NCBI GenBank assembly: GCA_000151295.1
Contig: GG745343.1
Coordinates: forward strand, 299,896-318,189
Length of the DNA: 18,294 nucleotides
Reading direction: 5' to 3'
Source: Allomyces macrogynus ATCC 38327
Lineage: Eukaryota; Blastocladiomycota; Blastocladiomycetes; Blastocladiales; Blastocladiaceae
Shown: piece after piece, positions 9,099-17,418 of the stretch
Numbering within the stretch: the stretch's first letter is position 1
How the letters are laid out: each line of letters starts with the position of its first letter
Made by a program: the position numbers and the translations under genes
The notes under the pieces: generated by a model
The model's input: the letters and a program-made list of their open reading frames with translations, nothing else
Told to the model about the DNA's origin: nothing
Database searches by the model: none

Positions 9099-11178
9099 GC
9101 GGTAGGCGACGCGCGTCAGCAACTCCGAGCTATCCGCGCGTCGTCACTGCCATTTTGGTGCTGGCGCGGTGCAAGTGTCGGCGAGCGGCAAGTGAAGCAT
9201 CAGCAACATTGCGATTGTTGACGAAAGGTGACGAGTTTCAATCATCCCCATGCACATTCTGTGAAGATTCAATTTCAATCTATCCGCGCATTGCTCTCCC
9301 TTATTGTTTTCATGTCGCTCACGCGGAAATGTGACGATCCCGGCAACGTGCTAGTCGCTTTGCAACGGAAAGTGTGAGCGCATAGATTGATCACTTTCTG
9401 GCAACAGGAAAGTCAATCCCGAAAAGGTTGCTACGTTTGATCATGCTTAATCTTGCCGGACAAAACCATCGACATATTCAACGTCTTCATGTGCCAGGTG
9501 CTTCGTGTTCGCTGGGATATCGATGCCATGATTGTACATGCCAGCTGGAGTGAAAAAGGTTATGACTGGTCTCTGAGCCCCAATTCAAAATGGAGGTGAT
9601 CGTTGGCAAATTGAGTGCGCATTTGATGCAGCCAGAACAAAAGGGGTGCCCGGACTGGCCCGCTTAGGTCGCCCACATTGTCAACAGTACACCTCTCCCG
9701 CTTTTCTAATCATGATTTGCATGGCAGAGGTCATCGGGCATACAACTGGGTGGGCCTCCTTGTCACGGACCAACTGGTCCCCCCCCTTTAGTCCCCATTT
9801 CGCCTCACCAAGGCGAAAGCGCTCCAAGTATATTTTCCCCAGGGTTCCAAAGGTGTACACGGACCTTTGCCGTGGCCCCTCCGCACCCGGATTATTGGTC
9901 CAAACCCGATGTGCTATGGGGACATGATGGTGACGGGCATTTTGGCGCAATACCCATATGCCCCGAGGATGTGAGGCATAATTAGTCGGACAGAGGCCGT
10001 GGTTTTGAGTTCACAAGTTCTGATGTCGCAGCCTCGCACTTTGTAACATATCTCGCCCTCGATATCGCTCAAACACTGCAAAAACGGCAACGGATGCAAC
10101 GCCTTGCGATCGTCTCCGATGGATTGTCGCTCGGTGTGTCTGGCTGGCCTGCTGTTGCTGACGACTGGATAGCCCTTTCAGTTCCTGCATCCGCTTGTCA
10201 AATTGCTCAGTCTTGCACCATTCCACGCACGCCGCCCCCTCTCATGATGGAGTTTGGCCTCCAATTTTGATTTGATTTCTGTCAGCGGGAACCGTCCACG
10301 TCTCCCACCCAATTGCGCACAACAATAGTGACACAAGTGACATGGAGTATTATTGAGGAGGCAATACGAGCGGCCATGAGAGCGCTGGTCGAGATCTGCT
10401 CCACAGCAATAAGTAGTCGTGGGTTGCACTCTGGGTGGCGCTTCTCGTCAGGGGATCGTGCCCCCAGGCCAATCTGAACCGCTTAAAACCAGCTCCAGTC
10501 GGATGTTTGAATGAGGGTCCTTGACATGTCGAGTCGATCAAACCTGTTGAGCGCGCCTTACGAATCCTGTGACAGGAGCTCTGGGAATGGGCGAATCAGT
10601 GTTCCATGGAACGCCAAGGTGGAGGCAGTAAGCGGCGCCCAAATAAACTTGGTGCTGCAAGAGGTGCAAGTGAAGCGTCGCCAAGGACGTTGAGTGCGCC
10701 TGGATGGAGGGATGATCGGAAGTCCAGAGCTTGTACTCTACTGAGGTGCGCCTTGCTTATTGTGATTCAAGGAGGTTCGAATGCATCCAATCCATGTACA
10801 GTCGGACGTGTGCAGCGCATTTTGTCTCCAAGACAGCTGCCAAGCACGCGCGGACATTGCCTGAGCATTATCGCTGACAAATATTTGCCCATGCTCTGCT
10901 TTACTGTGGTGGATCCAAATCGTAACTTGGGGTCACGAAATGATGAATGTGTTCGCCTGCAGATGCTGAGTTGCTGATCGCAAGGCGCTGCTGTTGCAAT
11001 GCTGCTGTTGTGACGCTTCCTGCTGCGACACTGCTGCTGTGATGCTGCTGGCATTCATCCAAAAACAACCATCCATCAAATGCAGGGCGCTCATTGTCAC
11101 CAACAACGTCTATCCCAACCGCAATCCTACAGGCTCGTTTTCAACATGGCAATCAATGTCATGCCAACACAAGAGAAC
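9099..11178. other. AT-richer stretch without an intact gene
   Basis: About 2 kb of visibly lower GC content than the flanks, holding no complete open frame with the local codon bias. It starts with the 3' flank of Gln-rich gene 1. Fragmentary - strand coding-like pieces at 9447-10430 are listed separately. A degenerate CTG/CAG trinucleotide-rich stretch lies at about 10985-11050 (repeated gctgctg/tgctgct). No terminal repeats of a mobile element were found by eye. Confidence 0.5.
9447..10430 (-). pseudogene. Possible decayed coding sequence, origin unknown
   Basis: Several adjacent - strand frames read like protein but are interrupted by stops and frame changes. One piece ends at 9447-9449 and contains FFTPAGMYNHGIDIPANTK. 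A second, in another frame over about 9575-9690, contains VRAPLLFWLHQMRTQ. A third (9681-9950) contains GKIYLERFRLGEAKWG. Further upstream, 10011-10226 and 10178-10429 hold coiled-coil-like, Gln-rich pieces (EQFDKRMQELKGLSSRQQQQ). No family is recognised. The pattern would suit an old mobile element or dead gene, but chance open frames in AT-richer DNA are a real alternative. Confidence 0.25.
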
Positions 11179-12333
11179 TCAACTCGCCAAACACTCGCCT
11201 TTGCCCCACAAACCTCCATCGAGACCGCCCGCGCGTTCCTCCATCCGCCTCTCCACCTCGGCCAAGACCGGCAACGCGATACCCCAAGCGCCCTCACGCG
11301 CGCGCACTCGGGATGCACGTGCATCTGCATGAAGAGCTCGGCAATGTACCCAACGACCGTTGCGGGCACGTCGGTGGGGACAGGAGCGCCCAGCAGCGGC
11401 GAGGCGAGTAGGGGCGTGGCCAGGCCGAGCGCGTCGCTGCTGCACGCGGCGCTTCTTGCAGGCTGTGCTGTCGGGTGGAAAGGTATGAGAGAACCACGGA
11501 GAGAATGTTGGCGGCGTGGGAGAGGGCAAAGATACCAGCTCCGGGCCTTTGGACGTGTCGTGCGCGGCAAACATGGGCGACGTTGGGGATTGCAGTGGGG
11601 TCGCCTCGTTGGCAAGGGACGAATCGACCGCCACCTCGCGCACAAAGTCATTGATCGTTGCCAAGGACAGGTCAATCGAAATGTCTTGAAACGCGTAGAC
11701 GCCAGCGGCATGCATCGACATGTCGGAGACGTCGTCTGCTGAGGCTGCCAGGAGCTTGGCCACGTACGGCAGCACGCGGTGGAGAGCAGAGAGGGTCAGG
11801 CTCATATGTCCCGGAAATAACGACGGCACTGCAAGAACATGGTCGGGGATTGCGGAAAGAAGAGCGATCGCGAACTGCTGCACTGTGGCAGCGTCTGGTG
11901 GAGCCGATGCGGGAGAAGTGTTGGAACGAGAATGCAGCAAGTGGGGAAAACCGATGGACATAGCAGTGAAGGCGGTCGATGAAGAGGAGACTGACGGTGC
12001 ACAGGTCGGTGCCGGCAAGCCGTGAGAAGACGAGGACGGTGCACGCGCAAAATGCAGTCCAATAAATTGTGACCGTCGGTGACTCTGCCAACCGTTTGTA
12101 TGTGCAGTGATGTCTCTGAAGATCAGCGACAATTTCATGTTTCGTTCCGCAAACGGAACTGCCAGCTCCAGCTGCTGTTTCGGTGCCAACAGATTGACGC
12201 CAGGGTGTGGGTCGCTCACCTCGAACACAACGGGAACCCGTGCACCCAAACGAGGAAAACAGCGGCGCGGTCCGCTGCCAACCGATTCCATCCACACGCC
12301 CCTCCAGCCTGGCTGAAGCAAGCGCTCAGCCAT
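11179..12333 (-). CDS. Unrecognised protein, spliced, with uncertain C-terminus
   Basis: Exon 1 runs from the ATG at 12333 to 11536 (266 codons). A 73-nt intron (11535-11463, GTATCT..CACAG with a pyrimidine-rich 3' part) restores a good frame starting PARSAACSSDALGLATPLL. The chain has a Ser-rich linker near residue 100 and probable helical segments (ATVQQFAIALLSAIPDHVLA; YVAKLLAASADDVSDMSMHA; VVGYIAELFMQMHVHPE). I recognise no family. After HPEC the frame would have to shift by two bases inside a (CG)n run near 11300 to reach the protein-like ending LPVLAEVERRMEERAG, whose stop is at 11179. Read literally, the spliced frame ends at 11127 with an unlikely Arg/Trp-rich tail. A repeat-length error, a genuine indel or another splice could explain this. 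Codon bias is weaker than in the neighbours. It is divergent from Gln-rich gene 2. Confidence 0.5.
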   Translation of the reverse strand: MAERLLQPGWRGVWMESVGSGPRRCFPRLGARVPVVFEVSDPHPGVNLLAPKQQLELAVPFAERNMKLSLIFRDITAHTNGWQSHRRSQFIGLHFARAPSSSSHGLPAPTCAPSVSSSSTAFTAMSIGFPHLLHSRSNTSPASAPPDAATVQQFAIALLSAIPDHVLAVPSLFPGHMSLTLSALHRVLPYVAKLLAASADDVSDMSMHAAGVYAFQDISIDLSLATINDFVREVAVDSSLANEATPLQSPTSPMFAAHDTSKGPELVSLPSPTPPTFSPWFSHTFPPDSTACKKRRVQQRRARPGHAPTRLAAAGRSCPHRRARNGRWVHCRALHADARASRVRAREGAWGIALPVLAEVERRMEERAGGLDGGLWGKGECLAS

Positions 12334-12720
12334 GTCCGCGACCCCGAATCAACGCGTCCCGCATCTCGATGAAACCCCATTGAGCACGCCAACCATCCAC
12401 GTACGCGCGTGCTGCGCTCCGGTGCACGCTCGCGTTTCTGCCCCCACATGCCTGACGCGCGCTGTTTGGGCCCAAGCAGCTAGCAGGCGCGCCCCTTCAC
12501 CCCATTGTGATCGCAACTTGGGCAGCTAATCAGGACCTGTCGCGCGGCATGCCTGACGCGTCCTGGATGCACCTGCCGTTCGCTGCGGCGCAACGGCGCT
12601 TCGGTCGGCGCCTCCAGTTCCCCTGAGCGCGGATCAGGGCACATCTGCTGTAGTCAGCACGACACGGTCGCGCGACGCGCGCGACGCGCAGCGCGCCGGT
12701 CCTCGTCTGACTCGGCCCAG
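12334..12720. promoter_or_regulatory. Divergent promoter region, unrecognised gene / Gln-rich gene 2
   Basis: A GC-rich gap between a - strand gene starting at 12333 and the core promoter of Gln-rich gene 2. It contains CTGACGCGTC at 12553-12562, also present upstream of Gln-rich gene 1 at 8217-8226, but at a different distance from the TATA box, so its significance is doubtful. An open frame starting MSATPNQR at 12332 overlaps the divergent start codon and is not called as a gene. Confidence 0.5.
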
Positions 12721-12728
12721 TACAAATA
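12721..12728 (+). promoter_or_regulatory. TATA-like box of Gln-rich gene 2
   Basis: TACAAATA, a one-base variant of the box in gene 1, lies in a GC-rich context, 37 nt before the conserved leader block and 108 nt before the ATG. Confidence 0.65.
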
Positions 12729-12757
12729 CTGGCGCGCACCGCACCCTCACCGTCCAT

Positions 12758-12773
12758 CATCGAGTCGCATCGC
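12758..12773 (+). promoter_or_regulatory. Conserved 16-nt leader/initiator block, copy 2
   Basis: catcgagtcgcatcgc, identical to 8296-8311 and at almost the same distance from its TATA-like box. It probably marks the shared start-site region of the two paralogues. Confidence 0.6.
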
Positions 12774-12828
12774 ATCCATTTGCTCGCCACCGGCCTCCAC
12801 CACCACCAACCAACCCACCAACTCCACC

Positions 12829-13476
12829 ATGTCCTACGCCGCCCAGTCGCAGTCGCAGTCGCAGTACCAGGCCGGCCACGACGGCGCTCAGTACCAAGGC
12901 CAGTCGCAGTCGCAGTACCAGTCCGGTTCCGGCACGCAGGCGCAATCGCAGTCTCAGTCGCAGTACCAGTCGGGCCACGATGGCGCGCAGTACCAGGGCC
13001 AGTCGCAGAGTCAGTACCAGTCGGGCGACGGCGGTGCGCAGTACCAGGGCCAGAGCCAGTCGCAGTCGCAGTGGGGCACGGACGCCGGGTACCAGGCGCA
13101 GAGCCAGGGTCAGTACCAGTCGGGTCATACCGGCCACAACTCGGTCGACCAGTTCCAGGCGCAGGTACGCATCGTGCTGCTCTACTCTCTCCACCCATTC
13201 CGGATCGTTAACGCGCAATCTCCACTCTCGCGCGCACCCGTATAGTCCCAGGCGCAGTACAACCAGGGCGGCGACGCGTTCCAGTCGCAAGCTCAGTCGC
13301 AGTCGCAGTGGGGCCATGGCGGCGACGCCTTCCAGTCGCAGGCGCAGAGCCAGACGCAGTACGACCACGGCCACGGCGGCGACGCGTTCCAGTCGCAGTC
13401 GCAGTCGCAGACGCAGTGGAACGCCGACGGCGGCTACCAGGCGCAGCACCAGGACCAGTCGCAGGTCATCTTCTAA
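12829..13476 (+). CDS. Gln-rich alternating-repeat protein 2
   Basis: Two exons (12829-13164 and 13246-13476) with an 81-nt GTACGC..TAG intron encode 188 residues. Composition and architecture match the paralogue at 8347: Gln at alternating positions, Ser/Ala/Tyr between, and Gly/His/Asp spacers (GHDGAQYQGQ, WGTDAGYQ, GHGGDAFQ). The intron interrupts both genes in phase 0 after the equivalent sequence HNS-x-DQFQ-x-Q (codon 112 here, 113 there), which shows descent by duplication. No signal peptide, membrane span or known domain is seen. It ends DQSQVIF, whereas the paralogue ends in a Tyr/His/Cys tail (HYGCF). Function unknown; a self-associating structural role is inferred. Confidence 0.88.
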
Positions 13477-14622
13477 GCGCGCGCGAAGCACGGTCGCGAC
13501 CCGCGACGCGAGCCGGGGACCATGACGACGGGCGGGCTCCGCGAGGGGGAAGGCAGTTGAGCATTGTTGCAAAGTGAAGGGTTGTGAACAGTTGATGTGA
13601 ACGAAGAAAAGAAGTCGGAGAATGTCGGCAATTTGTATATTCATCATCATCATCGAATTTGAATCGCGCCTTGCGCTTGCATTATCATGTCTTTGTCGGT
13701 CTCGACAGAATGAACGCGACGGCGTGCGCCCCATCGTTATGATCAGTTTCTACTCGGTCTTTTGGACGTCGAGGGGATTGCGGGAGCGGTTCTGCCACGT
13801 CTTGCTCCCGCACAGGAACGGGTTGACTGCGTTGATGGTCGCGCGGAAGCGAAATGATCTGGATGCGCGAAGGTCGCGGTCTTGTCGGAAGCCGAGCTTG
13901 CAGCACTTGATAGAGCCTTTCAAGCTCGCAGAATGATATCGGCATACGTCGCGCCAAGCCGGTTCCACAGACGTCCGGACAGCTTGCTGCCGCCAACACG
14001 TGTTGTCCTCGCGCTGCCTGGGTCGCTTGCCGTCTCGTTGTCGATGTGAGCGTTCCGCTCTCATTTCCTGCGCGCTGATCGTTGCTGTTTCATTCCTGCT
14101 CTTGCTGTTAATTGAACCTTAGTCGCCGTTGTCATGTGTCAAGGATAGATCCTGGAGCGCTCCAGTCTGAGTCTGCAACGGGCAGCGACGCGTCACCAGG
14201 TGAAGTCCAGTTGCGGTAGAATCACACGTGACTGTTCACCGCACACCACAACCGCATTTGCGCACGAGAGCGCCACACAGCGCTTTATTGGACACCCTCT
14301 CCAGCCAGCGAATCCCAACATGGTCCGTCAAGCTTGCCGCCAACCCGTATCAGCACCAGCTCCAACACTACGGACACCATGAAGCTGAGCATCCATGTCG
14401 CCTGTCGATCCTGCCGTCGCCCGTTCACCCGCCTCGACCGTCCCCGCGCGGCGCTCGCTCGCCTGCGCACGCCGGTTCGCCGTTTCGCTGCTCGGCAGCG
14501 GATGGATGGCCGTGACGACCCCCCCCGCCGCCCGACGATTTTCGAATGCATGGGGAACCTATGAACCCGTAGGGTCGTCGAAACGCTGTCCCACGGAGTA
14601 GAACTCTGTATCTCGTGGTGTC
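13477..14622. other. Intergenic region with coding traces
   Basis: Between Gln-rich gene 2 and eS25. It holds a - strand coding trace (13750-13930, listed separately), a perfect 14-bp palindrome (ctggagcgctccag, 14152-14165), and a short + strand open frame at 14395-14601 that resembles a mitochondrial presequence but has no continuation. The eS25 promoter should be in its last part; no TATA box was seen. Confidence 0.5.
13750..13930 (-). pseudogene. Possible Fanzor/TnpB-like nuclease C-terminal remnant
   Basis: The last roughly 60 codons of a - strand frame (stop at 13750-13752) have strong C/G third-position bias, like the real genes. They read IKCCKLGFRQDRDLRASRSF followed by RFRATINAVNPFLCG. 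This resembles the end of Fanzor/TnpB RNA-guided nucleases: a zinc-finger Cys pair shortly before an RD in RuvC-III, then A-x-RN-[IF]. Here the second Cys and the Asn of RN are replaced (CKLG; RS), and no upstream RuvC-I or RuvC-II region was found, so it would be a dead fragment or a last exon. Fanzors are known in Allomyces, which makes the idea plausible. It could instead be the end of an unrelated gene. Confidence 0.3.
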
Positions 14623-15263
14623 ATGCCGCTCGTGCAATATCGCGGTCGTGAGGGGTGGGGTCGTCGTCGCGGTCTTCGTGTGCCGCGAAAACGGCCGAAT
14701 TGCGAAATTGCGGCTGCACCCGCAATCAGCGTGTTCTTCTCTGGGCCGCTCTTCGGCGAATATTTTAGCGAGCTGCTCAGTGATTGTCGCGGCGGGATTG
14801 CGAATCGGGCTCGGTGAAGAACCTGGTGGTGCTGGTGTGAGGGGAACCTCTGCCCGAAATTTTCCTGGCGCATTTCCCTGACTTTGTCGCGGCGTTCTTC
14901 TCGGCGTGCAGGCCAACATCGCGAAGAAAAAGAAGTGGTCGAAGGGTAAGGTCAAGGACAAGGCCAACAACGCCGTGACCCTTGACAAGGCCACCTACGA
15001 TAAGATCTACAAGGGTACGGCACTCACTCTCCACTCGACTTCGCGCGTTTCTAGGCTGAATACTAACGCTGTTTGTGTTGTCGACAGAGGTGCCCACGTA
15101 CCGCCTGATCACGCCGTCGGTGGTCGTTGACCGCATGCGCATTTCCGGTTCGCTGGCGCGCGTTGCCCTGCGCGAGCTTGAGTCGAAGGGTCTCATCAAG
15201 CTCGTCACGGCGCACGCGTCGCAGCTCATCTACACCCGCGCGACGATCACGACGGAGGCGTAA
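14623..15263 (+). CDS. RPS25: 40S ribosomal protein eS25
   Basis: A small-subunit ribosomal protein near the head/E-site, known from yeast and human work to support IRES-driven initiation. Exons 2 (14912-15014) and 3 (15088-15263) are certain: [58 protein letters not shown] and QLIYTRA are diagnostic. The intron between them (GTACGG..ACAG, 73 nt) has a perfect TACTAAC branch point at 15061-15067. Exon 1 is tentative: the nearest usable ATG is 14623 (Met-Pro-Leu), followed by a GTGCAA donor and a 280-nt intron, giving 95 residues, close to the usual fungal length. A tiny first exon followed by a long intron is common in ribosomal protein genes. Another upstream start is possible. Confidence 0.93.
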
Positions 15264-15620
15264 GGTGGGGTGGTGTATAAAGAAAACAGTTATTTTGATT
15301 TCTCTCCCTGTCTTGCGTGTTCGTTTTGTTCTGGTGCGCTAAGTCGCCCCGATTCATGTCCGGCCTGCGCGCTGTCGACTCACCACTCTGTCGGAACCGT
15401 TCGATTCGCGAGCCTTTCTTGAGATGCAGCTCGCAAAACGTGCGTTACGCGCTGGGTGTCGCAGTTGCAGCAGAACAGAAAACGAAACAGGACAGTCTGA
15501 CGTGGACTCACGCTGAAATGAGCCAGAGTCCGCCGTTCCTCTTCTGGTCTGTCCCGCGGCAAAACAAACCACCACCACCGGCGACGATCAACACCGACAC
15601 CATCAACTTCCGACCCAAGC
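15264..15620. other. Intergenic gap between eS25 and EngB
   Basis: The eS25 3' flank and EngB promoter, both genes on the + strand. The sequence gtgtataaagaaaacag just after the eS25 stop is A/T-rich and may belong to its 3' processing signal. No further gene is seen; no clear TATA box precedes EngB. Confidence 0.5.
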
Positions 15621-16960
15621 ATGCTGCGACACTCCCTGTCCATACCCGCACTCGGCGCTGCGCACGCCAGTCGCGCACCCACCGCGATCCCGGCGACGAG
15701 GTGCTGCGTCGCCGCCGCAATCCGCTCCGCCTCGACCACCACCAGCACCCGCGGCCGCCCGCCACCAACGCACCCGGCGCGGCAAGCCAAGATCGCCGCG
15801 GCCGCCGCGAAACGGCGGGAACAGCACGAGCAGCGGATGACCGCTGCCGCGTCCAAGTCCGCCTCCGCCTCCGCTTCCGCGGTGACCGCCAAGTCGGCCG
15901 CCCAGGCGGCGGCCGAGTTGTCGAAACGCAAGCAATTCATGTCGATCACGCCGCGCAGCGACGTGCTGGACCTGATTCAGTCGTGGGGGCTCGGCGAGAA
16001 TAAGCGGCCGACGGTGAACCCGGACAAGTACCCGCTGGTCGCGCACGCGAAACGGCCGGTCGAGTTTGTGGCCGCGGCCAAGCGAGAAGGCTCGTTTTGG
16101 AAGAATGAGGAGCGGTGGCCGGAGATCGCGATGATTGGTACGCTCTGTGCCGGGAGAGGGTTCGGGCGGATCTGGATGGCTGACGGAACGGATCTAGGCC
16201 GGAGTAACGTCGGCAAGTCGCGGCTGATCAACGCCGTGTGCGGCACGACGATCGTGCGCGTCAAGGCGAAACCAGGGCTCACGCAGTCGATCAACTGGTA
16301 CAAGGTCGCGAAACCGTTGCGCGGGTATGTCGTTGATATGCCGGGGTACGGGTTCGCATATGCCAAGGACGAGCGCAAGGAGGGTTGGTCGGAGATTGTA
16401 CGTTTTGGTGATCGTGCGAGGTGCCGGGCTGGAACGCTGACGGGACAGAGAGTGTAGATTCCCGAGTACCTGAAGCGGCCGCAAGTATCGAGGTTGTTGG
16501 TGCTGGTCGATGCGCGGCACGGGCTCAAGATGGCAGACGTCGAGTTTCTCGATTCGATTTCGAGGTACGACCCGCCTTGTCCCATTCGCGCTTGCTTCTG
16601 CTCGTATCCGCGCGCGCTGACATGCTGTCGCTCAACGCTCAGACTCCGCCGGCTCCCGAAATCCATCATCTTGACCAAGTGTGACCTCGTGCGCCCGGAC
16701 ATTCTCGCGCGCCGGTACCAGTCCGTTTGCCAGGTTCGCACTCTTTGTGCACTTTCTCCTTTCCTCTCCTCTCTTCTCCACCTGTTCCACTGACCGACTT
16801 GACCCGTCTCGCTGTGCAGGACGTGCACAAGTTCGGCATCCAGCCGTCCAACGTCGTCATGGTCTCGGCCAAGTCCGGCGCCGGCCTGATCCCGCTGCGC
16901 ACACTACTCAAGCGCGAGCTGATGACGACGGCTGAGGCCGAGGCGGCGGCCGGGCAGTAG
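15621..16960 (+). CDS. EngB (YihA/YsxC)-family ribosome-biogenesis GTPase, probably mitochondrial
   Basis: Five exons (15621-16137, 16198-16397, 16458-16564, 16643-16733, 16820-16960) encode 351 residues; all four introns are GT-AG and 60-86 nt. All GTPase motifs are present: G1 GRSNVGKS at 173-180, the switch region with Thr in PGLTQSIN, G3 DMPGYG at 219-224, G4 TKCD at 286-289 and G5 SAKSG at 321-325. Bacterial EngB assists late large-subunit assembly; eukaryotic nuclear copies act in organelles. The N-terminus (MLRHSLSIPALGAAHASRAP) is basic, hydroxylated and free of acidic residues, as expected of a mitochondrial presequence. An Ala/Lys/Ser-rich, probably helical or disordered extension (about residues 50-105) precedes the GTPase domain and makes the protein much longer than the roughly 200-residue bacterial form. 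The first intron splits G1's initial Gly codon. Confidence 0.95.
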
Positions 16961-17418
16961 GGCACGGCGTAGATGTAGAAATTCGAAAATAGTTTGCGAC
17001 ACCGACGACTTTATGGATGACCAAGACGGGAGCGGTGGAGGGAGCACGGCACGAAAGGGGGGCATCGCAAAAGAATACACGTAAAACACGAACATAACTA
17101 AAAGAGAACGCAGAATGGTTGACAGGGAGGAAGAGAAATAGAAAGAGCACAGATGGAAGGGAGGGAGAGCGAGGTGCAAAAAATAACGGAGCAAAGACTC
17201 CGTCAATCCTCGAGACACGACTGGGAAGGAGAGCGAAAAGTGCACGAGATTCATGTCGATTTGGAAAGGGGAGGAAAACGCTACAGATGAAGGGGGGGAC
17301 GTGGAACACAGCCAAAGAGGAGCACGCAAGAAATGACAGATCAGGCAAGAATGCGAGAACAAACGCAAACAAACGGGAAATTCAACACAGCCCAAAAGAA
17401 TCGGTCAGCGAAGATCGC
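16961..17418. other. Convergent 3' flanks
   Basis: Between the stops of EngB (+) and the acidic-protein gene (-). On the + strand it is strikingly purine-rich (GGGAGG, GAAAGAG and GGAAGGGA runs from about 17015 to 17400), so the - strand gene's 3' flank is polypyrimidine. No gene is supported; both-strand open frames here are low-complexity. Confidence 0.6.

Noticed and set aside
10765..10790. ggttcgaatgc resembling a tRNA B box
   Set aside because: No A box, no acceptor stem pairing and no anticodon arm around it.
12332..12529. + strand open frame starting MSATPNQR with a GTACGC donor-like site
   Set aside because: Start overlaps the divergent ATG, composition is weak and no second exon could be found.
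12757..13734. Leu/Arg-alternating - strand frames opposite the Gln-rich genes (also 8032-8628 and 8736-9122)
   Set aside because: Reverse complement of CAGNNN repeats necessarily reads as Leu/Arg/Val alternation; no independent start or splice support.
13750..14064. Whole 104-codon - strand frame as an intact gene
   Set aside because: Only the last roughly 60 codons show coding bias; the upstream part looks non-coding and the putative key residues are changed.
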